Source of the DNA: Enterococcus hulanensis
Lineage (GTDB): Bacteria; Bacillota; Bacilli; Lactobacillales; Enterococcaceae
Length of the DNA stretch: 64,000 nt
Reading direction: 5' to 3'
Assembly (NCBI RefSeq): GCF_005405485.1
Contig: NZ_BJED01000022.1
Location: 1 to 64,000 of the forward strand
The position numbers were made by a program, and so were the translations under genes. The notes under the pieces were generated by a model, which was given only the letters and a program-made list of their open reading frames with translations, was not told the DNA's origin and ran no database searches. Shown one piece after another: positions 15,794 to 25,300 of the stretch; position 1 is the stretch's first letter, and each line of letters begins with the position of its first letter.

Positions 15794-17134
15794 TTAGTGT
15801 TTAGAAAAGTTCTTAGCAATTTGATAAATAACCTCGACAGTAACTGAGTTTCCAGCCTGTTTATAGAGTTGAGAATCAGACATTTTTTGTTCAAACGAAC
15901 ATTCATAATGATTTAATGCTTGATTAATGATCTCTTTTGCAATTTCCATACTTCCGAACTTGGCCGCGTAAAATGCGATATCCGGAAAAGTTTGTAGTCG
16001 CCAACATTCTAAAGGAGTTAGTCTTCTGATTTGTAGTTGTTCAGTCAGCACTCCTTGTTGGCTGCTGGTTAAAATGGTGTTAGCTGTTCCTTTTCCGACG
16101 CGACCTCTTCTATAGTCGGAATCCGGAAAAGCCGTGTTAACACTGTCACCAGGTTCAGCATATTTGTATCCCGAACTAGTTGCCTCCTTAATGGCTATTT
16201 TTGGGGTTTGATCTCCACCACTCATTGTTGTAAGACAAGGTGATATTCCTTCCTCATCGTAAACTCTTGTAGCTTGATCAAATTCACCAGGTAGGCGGCT
16301 ATGGATCATAATTCCATGTGTATCCTGTGCAGTAAGAGTAAACATCTCATCATCGGGTTTCTTAAAACGTCGGCCATTCTGTCTTTTGTTTAACCGGCCC
16401 GGAGTCAATGTCGGAACAATTATCTTTAACGGGTCCTTTTGAGTAGTCGTTGAACACATAGTAGGTGCTATTCCTTTCGGGGAGACAACATCACCACTCT
16501 GAGATTTCCCCATTTTCCTAATGTTCCCGACTTTCTCTATTTTTGTTCTTTTATCAGCCTTTGTGTCAGATCTGCTGATAGGAAATATTTTTCGGGTACT
16601 TGATTCTCTAGAATGTCCGACAATGAATAGCCGCTCTCTGTTTTGAGGAATATAAGCCTTTGAGTTAATACATTCCCATTCAACGTCATACCCGAGTTCA
16701 TCCAACGTTCGCAAGATTGTCTCAAACGTAGCCCCTGACTCGTGGTTGAGCAATCCGGTGACATTTTCAAGGAATAAAAGGCTTGGTCTGAGAATAGATG
16801 CGAAGCGTGCAATTTCAAAAAATAAAGTTCCTCTAGTATCATCGAAACCTCTTCTTTTCCCAGCAACTGAGAAAGCCTGACACGGAAATCCGCCAACGAC
16901 AACATCGACACTTCCGATAGCTCGAATAGACTCATCTGTGACTGTCGTAATATCATGTAATTCCACCTCACCTGTAGTATCAAAAATTGATTTATAACTG
17001 GTCCGTGCATACTTATCTATCTCACAAAAACCTACACACCGGTGACCGGCCTTCTCCATTCCCAAACGAAATCCGCCGATACCCGAAAACAAATCAATAA
17101 ATGTTAAGCTCTGATATTTTTCTGTATGTTCCAT
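15794..17134 (-). CDS. C5 cytosine DNA methyltransferase (Dcm-like)
   Basis: 446 residues with the full set of C5 motifs. DLFSGIGGFRLG is motif I, GFPCQAFS (near residue 84) holds the catalytic Cys, LENV is motif VI, QNRERLFIVG is motif VIII, and YKQAGNSVTVEV is motif X near the end. The variable region between VIII and IX (about 175-350) would set target choice, which I cannot predict. No cognate endonuclease is adjacent, so it is probably an orphan anti-restriction or regulatory enzyme. A 12-base palindrome TGTGTGCACACA lies 16 bases upstream of the start and could serve autoregulation. Confidence 0.93.
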   Translation of the reverse strand: MEHTEKYQSLTFIDLFSGIGGFRLGMEKAGHRCVGFCEIDKYARTSYKSIFDTTGEVELHDITTVTDESIRAIGSVDVVVGGFPCQAFSVAGKRRGFDDTRGTLFFEIARFASILRPSLLFLENVTGLLNHESGATFETILRTLDELGYDVEWECINSKAYIPQNRERLFIVGHSRESSTRKIFPISRSDTKADKRTKIEKVGNIRKMGKSQSGDVVSPKGIAPTMCSTTTQKDPLKIIVPTLTPGRLNKRQNGRRFKKPDDEMFTLTAQDTHGIMIHSRLPGEFDQATRVYDEEGISPCLTTMSGGDQTPKIAIKEATSSGYKYAEPGDSVNTAFPDSDYRRGRVGKGTANTILTSSQQGVLTEQLQIRRLTPLECWRLQTFPDIAFYAAKFGSMEIAKEIINQALNHYECSFEQKMSDSQLYKQAGNSVTVEVIYQIAKNFSKH

Positions 17135-17149
17135 TTGAACCTTTTCTTA

Positions 17150-17161
17150 TGTGTGCACACA
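17150..17161. promoter_or_regulatory. 12-base palindrome upstream of the methyltransferase
   Basis: TGTGTGCACACA is a perfect palindrome starting 16 bases before the start codon at 17134. An operator role is inferred from position only. Confidence 0.4.
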
Positions 17162-17240
17162 ATAAAGATATTTCAATTGATACATATCAGAATACAGAGC
17201 ATTCTGTTGGCTCAGTGTCCTAAGAGAGTTCCATAATAGT

Positions 17241-17693
17241 TTATCTTTTCAGAGCAAGCAGTGATAAGGCGTCAGCGAACTGGATAACAGCAGTCTTTGA
17301 ATCCTCTAAAATAATGTTTTTCTGGTAATGTATCCGTTCAGAAACGATCGCAATTGAGAACCCGTAGACGTATCTCAGCATGAATACCTGCTTACGCCTA
17401 ATAGATGTTTCTGGTCTAAACGGGTGAACGATCGCTGAAAAACCGATTATGAACAGCTGATGTAATTCAACATATTCGCGATAGAATACAGATAGTTTTT
17501 TTTCTTTCAAATCAAGAAACTCATCATTGGCTAAAGTAAATCGATCTGTCATTTTAGGGAAATCAGGCACCCCTATCCTCTCTCTCGAAACCTTATATTT
17601 TCTGAGAAAGATTCCAATATTCTCAATAGTTTTGTTCCAATCAATTTCAGACACATCGGGCAATTGATATTTATCTACATCAAAAAGTTCCAT
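17241..17693 (-). CDS. ArpU-like regulatory protein
   Basis: 150 residues. The opening VSEIDWNKTIENIGIFLRKYKVSRERI and the later helical region with FMLRYVYGFSIAIVSERIHY resemble the ArpU family. Those proteins are phage and plasmid regulators of 130-150 residues with sigma-like helices. The likeness is by general pattern and length, so the name is tentative. It lies between the second methyltransferase and the duplicated gene pair. Confidence 0.5.
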   Translation of the reverse strand: MELFDVDKYQLPDVSEIDWNKTIENIGIFLRKYKVSRERIGVPDFPKMTDRFTLANDEFLDLKEKKLSVFYREYVELHQLFIIGFSAIVHPFRPETSIRRKQVFMLRYVYGFSIAIVSERIHYQKNIILEDSKTAVIQFADALSLLALKR

Positions 17694-17716
17694 AGTTCAC
17701 TCCTAGCAAAACTTAG

Positions 17717-18088
17717 TTACATTTCTAATTCATTTTCCTCTTCCGCTTCCCTCTCTGCTCTAAACTCTTCCATTGACAGTTCACGATTAATATTAACCAT
17801 TGGAATAACGCGGTCTCCACGTTGAAGTGGAATTAATTCTGGTAAAAGTTCACTCTGTAAAAATTCTTTATCTCTACAACTAAATATGAAGGTCCCTCGA
17901 GTTTCAATGAATGGCTTGTCAAACTCATCCGTAATGATGAATCTTGAATTATCTTCTCTTGACGCGATAAACGCCGCTAAATTCTCAGTTTCACCTTCTA
18001 TTTCAATAGCCCTTTTATAACCGCTATTTCCTCTTTCATAAGGTGTGCCGTAACTTGGCAATTCAAATCCTATATATTTCCCACACAT
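17717..18088 (-). CDS. Unknown protein of a tandem duplicate pair, acidic tail
   Basis: 123 residues from the ATG of MCGKYIGF, which aligns with the start of its neighbour (MSNYIGY) at 18160. The two share GNSGY, ENLAAFIASRE, a C-x-DKEFL block, LLPxLIPxQRGDRxIPxVN and an AERExEEENELE tail, which ends EM here. They are clearly an ancient tandem duplication. No known family recognised. The acidic tail resembles the ends of several neighbours. The location before the polyvalent gene suggests a job in early establishment. Confidence 0.65.
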   Translation of the reverse strand: MCGKYIGFELPSYGTPYERGNSGYKRAIEIEGETENLAAFIASREDNSRFIITDEFDKPFIETRGTFIFSCRDKEFLQSELLPELIPLQRGDRVIPMVNINRELSMEEFRAEREAEEENELEM

Positions 18089-18159
18089 ATCTATTGTCAC
18101 TCCTAATATTTTTTTTCAACCTCTAAAGTTATTGTGATTCCCTCAATACCAAACTATGA

Positions 18160-18525
18160 TCAAAATTCTAGTTCGTTCTCTTCTTCTGTCTCTCTTTCTG
18201 CTGCAACGTCCCCAAGAAACACCTCCCGAACAGTATTTACTTCTGGAATAGTTCGATCACCTCGTTGCATCGGTATTAGTTTAGGCAAAAGATCATTCAC
18301 TAAAAATTCTTTATCTACACAATTCTGAATCATTTTTCCATTAGTTGTGAGTACAGGATTATCAAAAGTATCTGTGACCACATACTCTGAACGAAATTCT
18401 CTCGAAGCGATAAATGCTGCTAAGTTCTCAGTATTCCCTTCAAATTCAATAATCTGCCTATAGCCACTATTCTCTCGGCCGTGCAGTAGACTACCCCACA
18501 TTTCATAACCTATATAGTTACTCAT
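18160..18525 (-). CDS. Unknown protein of a tandem duplicate pair, acidic tail
   Basis: 121 residues. Paralog of the protein at 17717 over its entire length (shared blocks given there). It ends EEENELEF, an acidic stretch capped by a hydrophobic residue similar to the SSB tip. The gap to its paralog is 71 bases. Function unknown. Confidence 0.65.
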   Translation of the reverse strand: MSNYIGYEMWGSLLHGRENSGYRQIIEFEGNTENLAAFIASREFRSEYVVTDTFDNPVLTTNGKMIQNCVDKEFLVNDLLPKLIPMQRGDRTIPEVNTVREVFLGDVAAERETEEENELEF

Positions 18526-18556
18526 GATTCCGTCCTCCTAAACATTTAATAGCTGA

Positions 18557-18886
18557 TTAATAGTTAATCTCCATATCTTGATCAAATTGAATTCCTTGTT
18601 CTTCTAACTTCTCAATTAAATCAGTCATCTGACATAGTTTTATTTCTTCCAAAGATTCAATTGATTGTTCATTCTGCCAGATAAGATCATTCCCATCACG
18701 ATTATTTTGTAACGCATCACTTTGCATATCATGTAGAATTTCAGTCAATTCTGGATCATTACTATCCACTCCGTAATTTGTTTCCAGCACATCTAACATT
18801 CTGCTCACTGATTGATAGACCTCTTCACGTTGAAATTGTTGTCCATTTATCTCACCAGAAAACTCTTGGTGTATTTTCTTCTCCAA
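18557..18886 (-). CDS. Hypothetical acidic protein
   Basis: 109 residues from a TTG start with GGAGGG seven bases upstream; an ATG at 18922 lies before the ribosome site and is unlikely. Soluble, helical and strongly acidic in the C-terminal half (QSIESLEEIKLCQMTDLIEKLEEQ), ending QDMEINY. No family recognised. It sits in the same block of acidic-tailed proteins. Confidence 0.55.
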   Translation of the reverse strand: MEKKIHQEFSGEINGQQFQREEVYQSVSRMLDVLETNYGVDSNDPELTEILHDMQSDALQNNRDGNDLIWQNEQSIESLEEIKLCQMTDLIEKLEEQGIQFDQDMEINY

Positions 18887-18918
18887 TAAAATTCCCTCCA
18901 AAATAAAAATGGGTATGA

Positions 18919-19320
18919 TCACATACCCATTTCATAGTCCTCTTCTATTTCTTCTACTTGGTCCATATCTTTAAAGAATGAAGCATGAAGCTTCCCAACA
19001 TTAGTCAATTGGTGTATTGCGTATTTTTCACCATCGGATTCAAATGTCATTTCAGATTTATTTTCAATCAAACGATTATTTAGCAAGAATTCTGTTTTTT
19101 CCTGCTCGCTAATTTTGATCGCCACCTCATTGCCAAAAGTGTTTTCAGGCCTTGCTGCACTGATTTCATAGCTAAGATTTGGCCCCACCTCTCCTTGTTT
19201 ATCTACTAGATGAAACTTAACAGATCCATCAAGCTCTCTTTCTCCATCAATTTGATAAAATCCTGACGAACCATCCTTATCTTTAAAGTAGTAGTAGCCG
19301 TCGGTTTTCTTCTGAGTCAT
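18919..19320 (-). CDS. Hypothetical protein with acidic EMGM tail
   Basis: 133 residues from ATG. The N-terminal 60 residues look like beta hairpins (GYYYFKDKDGSSGFYQIDGERELDG). The C-terminus is VEEIEEDYEMGM, and the very large protein encoded next ends in the same EMGM. No family recognised. It lies downstream of the polyvalent gene in one operon with a 27-base gap. Confidence 0.6.
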   Translation of the reverse strand: MTQKKTDGYYYFKDKDGSSGFYQIDGERELDGSVKFHLVDKQGEVGPNLSYEISAARPENTFGNEVAIKISEQEKTEFLLNNRLIENKSEMTFESDGEKYAIHQLTNVGKLHASFFKDMDQVEEIEEDYEMGM

Positions 19321-19347
19321 TACAATCATTTCCTTTCTAGAATATGA

Positions 19348-22300
19348 TTACATTCCCATTTCTTCCTCATTTACTTCATCAGATGCTTCAGTTTCTTTTT
19401 TTGAATCTGCACCAGATTCTTTTTTCATAGTTTCCAACTCGATCTCGCTATTCAATTCTTGTTGCTCTTTCAACAGCTGGTCCAATTCCTCTTGCTTTGG
19501 AAAAGTTTGTTCAACCTCTCTCTTAGCAATTTCAAGTTGGGTGTTTGTATCCTCAATGATCTCCCTAGCTTCTTTCTCTAATGAACTAATATGGTTAGGA
19601 AGGTTCTGCAGACGAATGATATTCCCTGATCCTGCATTAGGATTAAATGTTGTGCGATACTCTTTCTGACCTTTCAAAACTAAATGAGCATCTGCATAGG
19701 GAGAACATTGAATTTGTACCTCTAAACCTCTGTAAGAGCCAATACTTATAATTTTGCTACTTTTACCATCATCCTCAAGAATCATCAAATCATTCATCTC
19801 TTCGAATGCTTGAGTACGATCATGGTATTCCTTTCCCCGGATTTCCACTTTAAAATCATCAGTTTTATTCGCGATTACTATCGATAAATCTTCCTGATAA
19901 TTCTTCAGATTTGCTTCATAGTGAGCTATTTTTTCGGGATATATTTCTCTAACATTTCGATCCATTCTGTCACGAGAATTTTCGAATTGACTCTTAATGA
20001 TCTTTAAGCGTGATACGTCATTATCGACAGACATTTTTTTAGCTAAAAGAGGATTGTCTGTTGCAACAGCTTTTACTTCAGCAGCCGTCAGAACAGTATC
20101 ATCCAAATCATCCATGGATCTATTAATATTGTTGCCATTCATAACTTGAGAAATGTACGTCAACTTCTGTTCTTGAATCTGCCACAGATATGAATCAAAA
20201 GTTCCTTTGGTGACATACCTTGTTATCCCAACAATCGGATTCTCATTTCCTTGTCGGAGTATACGACCCTCTCTTTGAGTTAGGTCAGATGGTTTCCATG
20301 GACAATCGATATGGTGTGCATGAATTAGTTTATTCTGAATATTTGTTCCTGTTCCTAGCTTAGAAGTACTACCTAAAATAATACGTATATCACCATTTCT
20401 TACTCGCTCAAACATCGTGTCTCGTTGTGCATCCGTTTTTGCGTCGTGTATAAACGCAATCTCTTCAGCCGGGATTCCTTTTTCTGTCAGTTGATCTTTG
20501 ATTTCATCATATACATTAAATTTTTTCGACTTGGGAGTTCCACTATCACTAAAAATGATTTGAGTAGATCGGTTATCCTTTGTTTTTTCCCAAATATTGA
20601 ATGTTTTTTCAGCACAAACGGATAGTTTTGATTCCGGATCTCTTGGTAAACTTTCGTCGAGTAATCTACTATCAATAGCCATCAATTTGGCTTCATTCGT
20701 TAGTTTGAGCATATTATCATTTCGTGGATCAACAAGCCCATTTCTGATTGCCTCCGACCTAGTTACGAATTCATTCATCTTTTCTTTTTGGAAAGAAGTT
20801 CTCTTAGTGATCACTGTTTCGACTTTACCATTTTCAAGTGCTGGCACTGGCAGCTCTAACATATCAGCAGTTTGTATATCTGCAACTTCATAGAACATCT
20901 TCATTAATTCAGGAAGGTTATGGAATTTAGAGAAACGATTGCGTATCCTGTAACCCGCTCCTTCAGGTGTAATTTCCAAAGAAGAAGTGACTTGACCAAA
21001 AGTAGCCGCCCATGCATCAAATGATGTTAGCCTTCTTTCTTTCAATGTTTCAGGCTGTAAGAAATACTGCATCACATACATTTCACTCATTGAGTTACTA
21101 ATCGGTGTCCCTGTAGCAAATACAACATTTTTGCCATTATGTTCTTCTTGGATATACCGAACTTTTCCGAGCATGTCACTAGCTCGTTGACTTCTAGAAG
21201 TGCCTACACCAGCGACATTTTGCATTTTTGTATAGGTAAATAGGTTTTTATAGATATGCGCCTCATCCACAAAGAGAAAGTCCACTCCTAGATCTTCAAA
21301 GGTAATCACTTCATCGCGTTTTTCCTCTTTGTCTAGCCGCTTCAGTGTCCCTTCTAAATTAGCCTGAAAGCGTTCCATCTGTTTGATTGTCCAGTTTTCA
21401 GAATTTGCCTCTTTCAAATCATGGACGATCCTCGTTACTTCATCTATTTGAACCTCGATTACTTGCTGCTGTCGCTCCTTGCTCAATGGTATTCTCTCAA
21501 ATTGGCTTTGGCCAATAACAATGGCATCGTAGTCTCCTGTTGCAATCTTTGATACAAACTCCTGGCGATTTTTCTTTTCAAAATCCTTTTTGGTGGTAAT
21601 AAGAATGTTTGCCGAGGGATAAAACGTTAGAATTTCCTTCCCCCAGGCTTCAGTCAAATGATTCGGAACCACGTACAGCGCTTTGTGTATCAGGTTGTTT
21701 CTTTTTAGATACATGCCGGCCGCCGCCATTGCAGCGGTTTTCCCTGCCCCAACTTCATGGGCCATCAGTGCTCTACCATCAAAAACGATTCGAGCTACAA
21801 CATCTTTTTGGTGTTGGCGCAATTCCATATCAATATTCATTCCATCAAAGAAAAAATCATCGCCACGATAGGTTCGTGGAACGACTACATTGAATTGATC
21901 ATTGTATATGTCAACCAACTTTTTAGTTCGTTCGGGTTTACTAAATAACCATTTTTGGAATTCATTCTCAATATCTGCCTGTTTTCCTTTGGCAATCATC
22001 GTTTCTTCAGGATTGATTACATATCTCGTTTTTCCTTCTTCATCTTCTACCGGATCTTTGACCGTTACCTGTTGAAGATTAAGTGTAGCTTCTAAAATTT
22101 GATAGCCATTTATTCTATCGGTACCGTACTTTTGATTAGATAATACACCGCCGCTACTTTGTGCTTTTCTAGCTATCTTCCAAGTTGCATTGTGTGGTAG
22201 AAAGTCAATCTTGGTTGCATAGTCATTCGTACGATTACTAGCGCGATTATAGGCTGGCGTTTCAAACAAGGTATACATAAATTCGTTATACACTTCAACA

Positions 22301-25300
22301 GGAACCCATGGGCTTCCAAGCTGAAATTTGATATCTCCTGCTAACAACGGCTCTGGTTGTGCTTCCTCAAGTGCAGCGATATTTTTATCTAAATACTCAA
22401 TCAAGTCGGCATGTTCTGCACGCTTTCTTGCTATTCTGGCATACTCAAGCTTACTTTTTACATTACCGGTTAAGTATTCTTCACTAATTTCCCACGCATC
22501 CAGATAGTCATAAGGTCCTTTACTCAGATCATGGGTATATTTCGGATTAATGAATATAACCCCATCTAGTTCTTCAATAACTTCTTTTTCTGTATGACCA
22601 GGATATATCTCGTTGATATAAGAAAAATCGACCCTTCTTTTCCGAGTCATTGAATACCTTAGAGCATCTTTAGCATTGGAAGCTTCAACCACTGTATCAA
22701 TAGGTCTAACTGTTGCTTGATAGAATATCGGTTGCTTCTGATATCCTTCATCTGTTTCTTTCTCTAAAGATAAGAGTAATGGAAATTTCAAATCTTCTCT
22801 CAATGCCCTCATATTGCTCGTATCATTGAAATGACCACACTTGCGTACAAATGTGTCATAGGCATTATTCAGAGTCTTTAAATGAGCTTCTAGTTCGTTT
22901 TCAGCGTATGGATACTTTTGCAATTCCAACAAATCATGAACAGCTGCTTTAACCGGCAGCATGTATTTTACCTTCTCTTTAATAGATTTCGCTTTAAACT
23001 CTTCATATTTCCCATCAATAGTATGGTAAAAAACACGATCATCAATCATGAAAAAGGAGTATTTATCTACATCTTCCGGAACATCGATCTCGATTTCCTC
23101 AATAGATTTTTCAACTTTCGCTTTAGGCTTGACCTTGATCTCTTTAACAGCTGTAGTTGATAGAATCTTATCGAACACGTCTTGTAGTTGATCGGTAAGC
23201 TCACTTGATTCATTTGGAAAAACGTCGATCGTGGTTCCATGGAAATTTTTAGTTTGAATCGATCCCAAGATATGGTCAGGATGATCTAAAAAATACTGAT
23301 TAATTATCAAACCTTCGTGATCTGGATGTTCTACAGAATTTAGCCAACTTGGATCAGGCTCATCATCAACCATTTCGACATAAGTTTTTTTCTGAAAAAT
23401 AAGAATATCAGAAATAACCTCAGTTCCAGCTGATTGCTTAAATGCTGTCTTAGGAAGTCTCACTCCGCCAACTAACCTCGCTCTTTTAGCTAGATACTCT
23501 CGAGCCCTACTATCTTTTTTATCCATAGTGCCGGTAGAAGTGATAAACATTAGAACGCCATTTAGTTCGAGTGAATCAATAGATTTCGCCATGAAGTAGT
23601 CGTGTACTACAAACGAGTATTTATCATATTTTTTGTCAAGGACTTTAATATTGTTGAATGGAAAATTACCAATGATTAGGTCCATTTTTTCATTCAAATT
23701 TACCTCTTCAAATCCTTTGCAATGAAGTTCAGCATCAGGATATAAAGCCTTTGCAATTTGAAAAGACCTTGGATCAATTTCAATACCTTTCAAATTGGCC
23801 GCTTGCAATTTTTTCGGTAATGCCTGGTAAAAGTTTCCTGTACCCATTGCTGGATCTAAAATATTCCCTTTAGAAAAATCCCCTATCCTCAGTACCGCCT
23901 TATACATCGTTTCAATCATTTTTGGATCTGTATAAAAAGCCGTCAGAACGGTTGAGCGGATCTGACTGAATTCTTTTTCCGACAGTAGTGTTTTTAACTC
24001 AGCGTGCTCCTTGCTCCATGAAGGGTTTTTTTCTTCAAAGATTTCTGGAATACCGCCCCAACCTGAATACTTAGCAAGTATCTCTTGATCTAAATCGGTT
24101 ATCGTTCTTTTAGATATACTTAGTTCGTTCAACAATTTCAGTGCTGCTAGATTATCTTTTGCTTTTTGTCGCTTACCTGGTTCATAAGAAGTAAAACTTT
24201 CGGGAAAGTAGTTCTCTCCACTTTTTGTATCCTTGTCCTTTTTGACAACCAATTCTGGATTACTTATTCTTTCTTGGCTAGGATTCTTTATATCTGGAGT
24301 CTTGGAAACTGAATCAGCTTCATCAAAATCAAATAAGGATTGTTCTACACCAAAAATTTCACTATCGCCATCGAGCTTTTTTTCTGATTCTGGCCGGTCA
24401 ACTATCGGAAGACCAAACAAACTCTTATATGACACCTTTCGCTCAATGATCTCTTCTACATTTTTTTCAATGATCTTGATTACTTCTGAATATGACCAGT
24501 CGCCATCTAATTTGCCATACAACTGAACTTTATCATCAAGTAAATAAAGTTCCGCATCTTTCAGATTGGCTGCTGGATCACCATTTAGAAATTTAGCTCT
24601 CTCATCCTCTTCAGTGTTGTTAATAGACATCACATGAATCCCATTTTTGATAAATACTTCTAATGAAGATTGACCAGCGTAATAAATATAAAATTTATCA
24701 AACCCTAATTTTTTCCGAGGGATAACTTCCGCACTACCTTGAGAGTGGACAAGTTGATTTTCCTTAACTTTATATCTGTCTGGTTGATTGTTTTCTGGCC
24801 GCCAAAAGAGCTGATTCCCCTTGATTTTGATAGCCGCAGTTTCTACTAATAATTGATTGATTGTATGATCAAATACGCCTATGAACCTTTGTTGATAAGA
24901 AGGATCATTCGTATGCTTCAACCTGGCGGTACTTTCATCTAACTTCTGCCATTCTCCATATTCTTCATACTTATCGACTTTTCTTGGCTCCGTATCCCTG
25001 TACAATGAATAAGCAGCTGCTGCTTGATTTGATTCAACTTCAATGCAGTATGACCCATTATCGACATAAAGGTAATACTGGCCATTAATCACTCTAAGAT
25101 ATTCATCATCTTCTAAAATATTCCATGAATGATCGATCCGAGTTTCATCATCAGGATTTTCTACAGGTGGTACTTGTATCTCAGCAGTTTCTTCGTCTGG
25201 AGTAATGCTTTCTCCAATAGAATTTCCGCTGATATTCACATAGCGATACATCTTCCGGCCAACGCCCACGTCTCGAACTTCGATCTGACCAGGTTTTACA

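Noticed and set aside
16537-17010. 157-codon minus-strand reading frame
   Set aside because: It is an alternative frame inside the second C5 methyltransferase, whose own motifs are intact.
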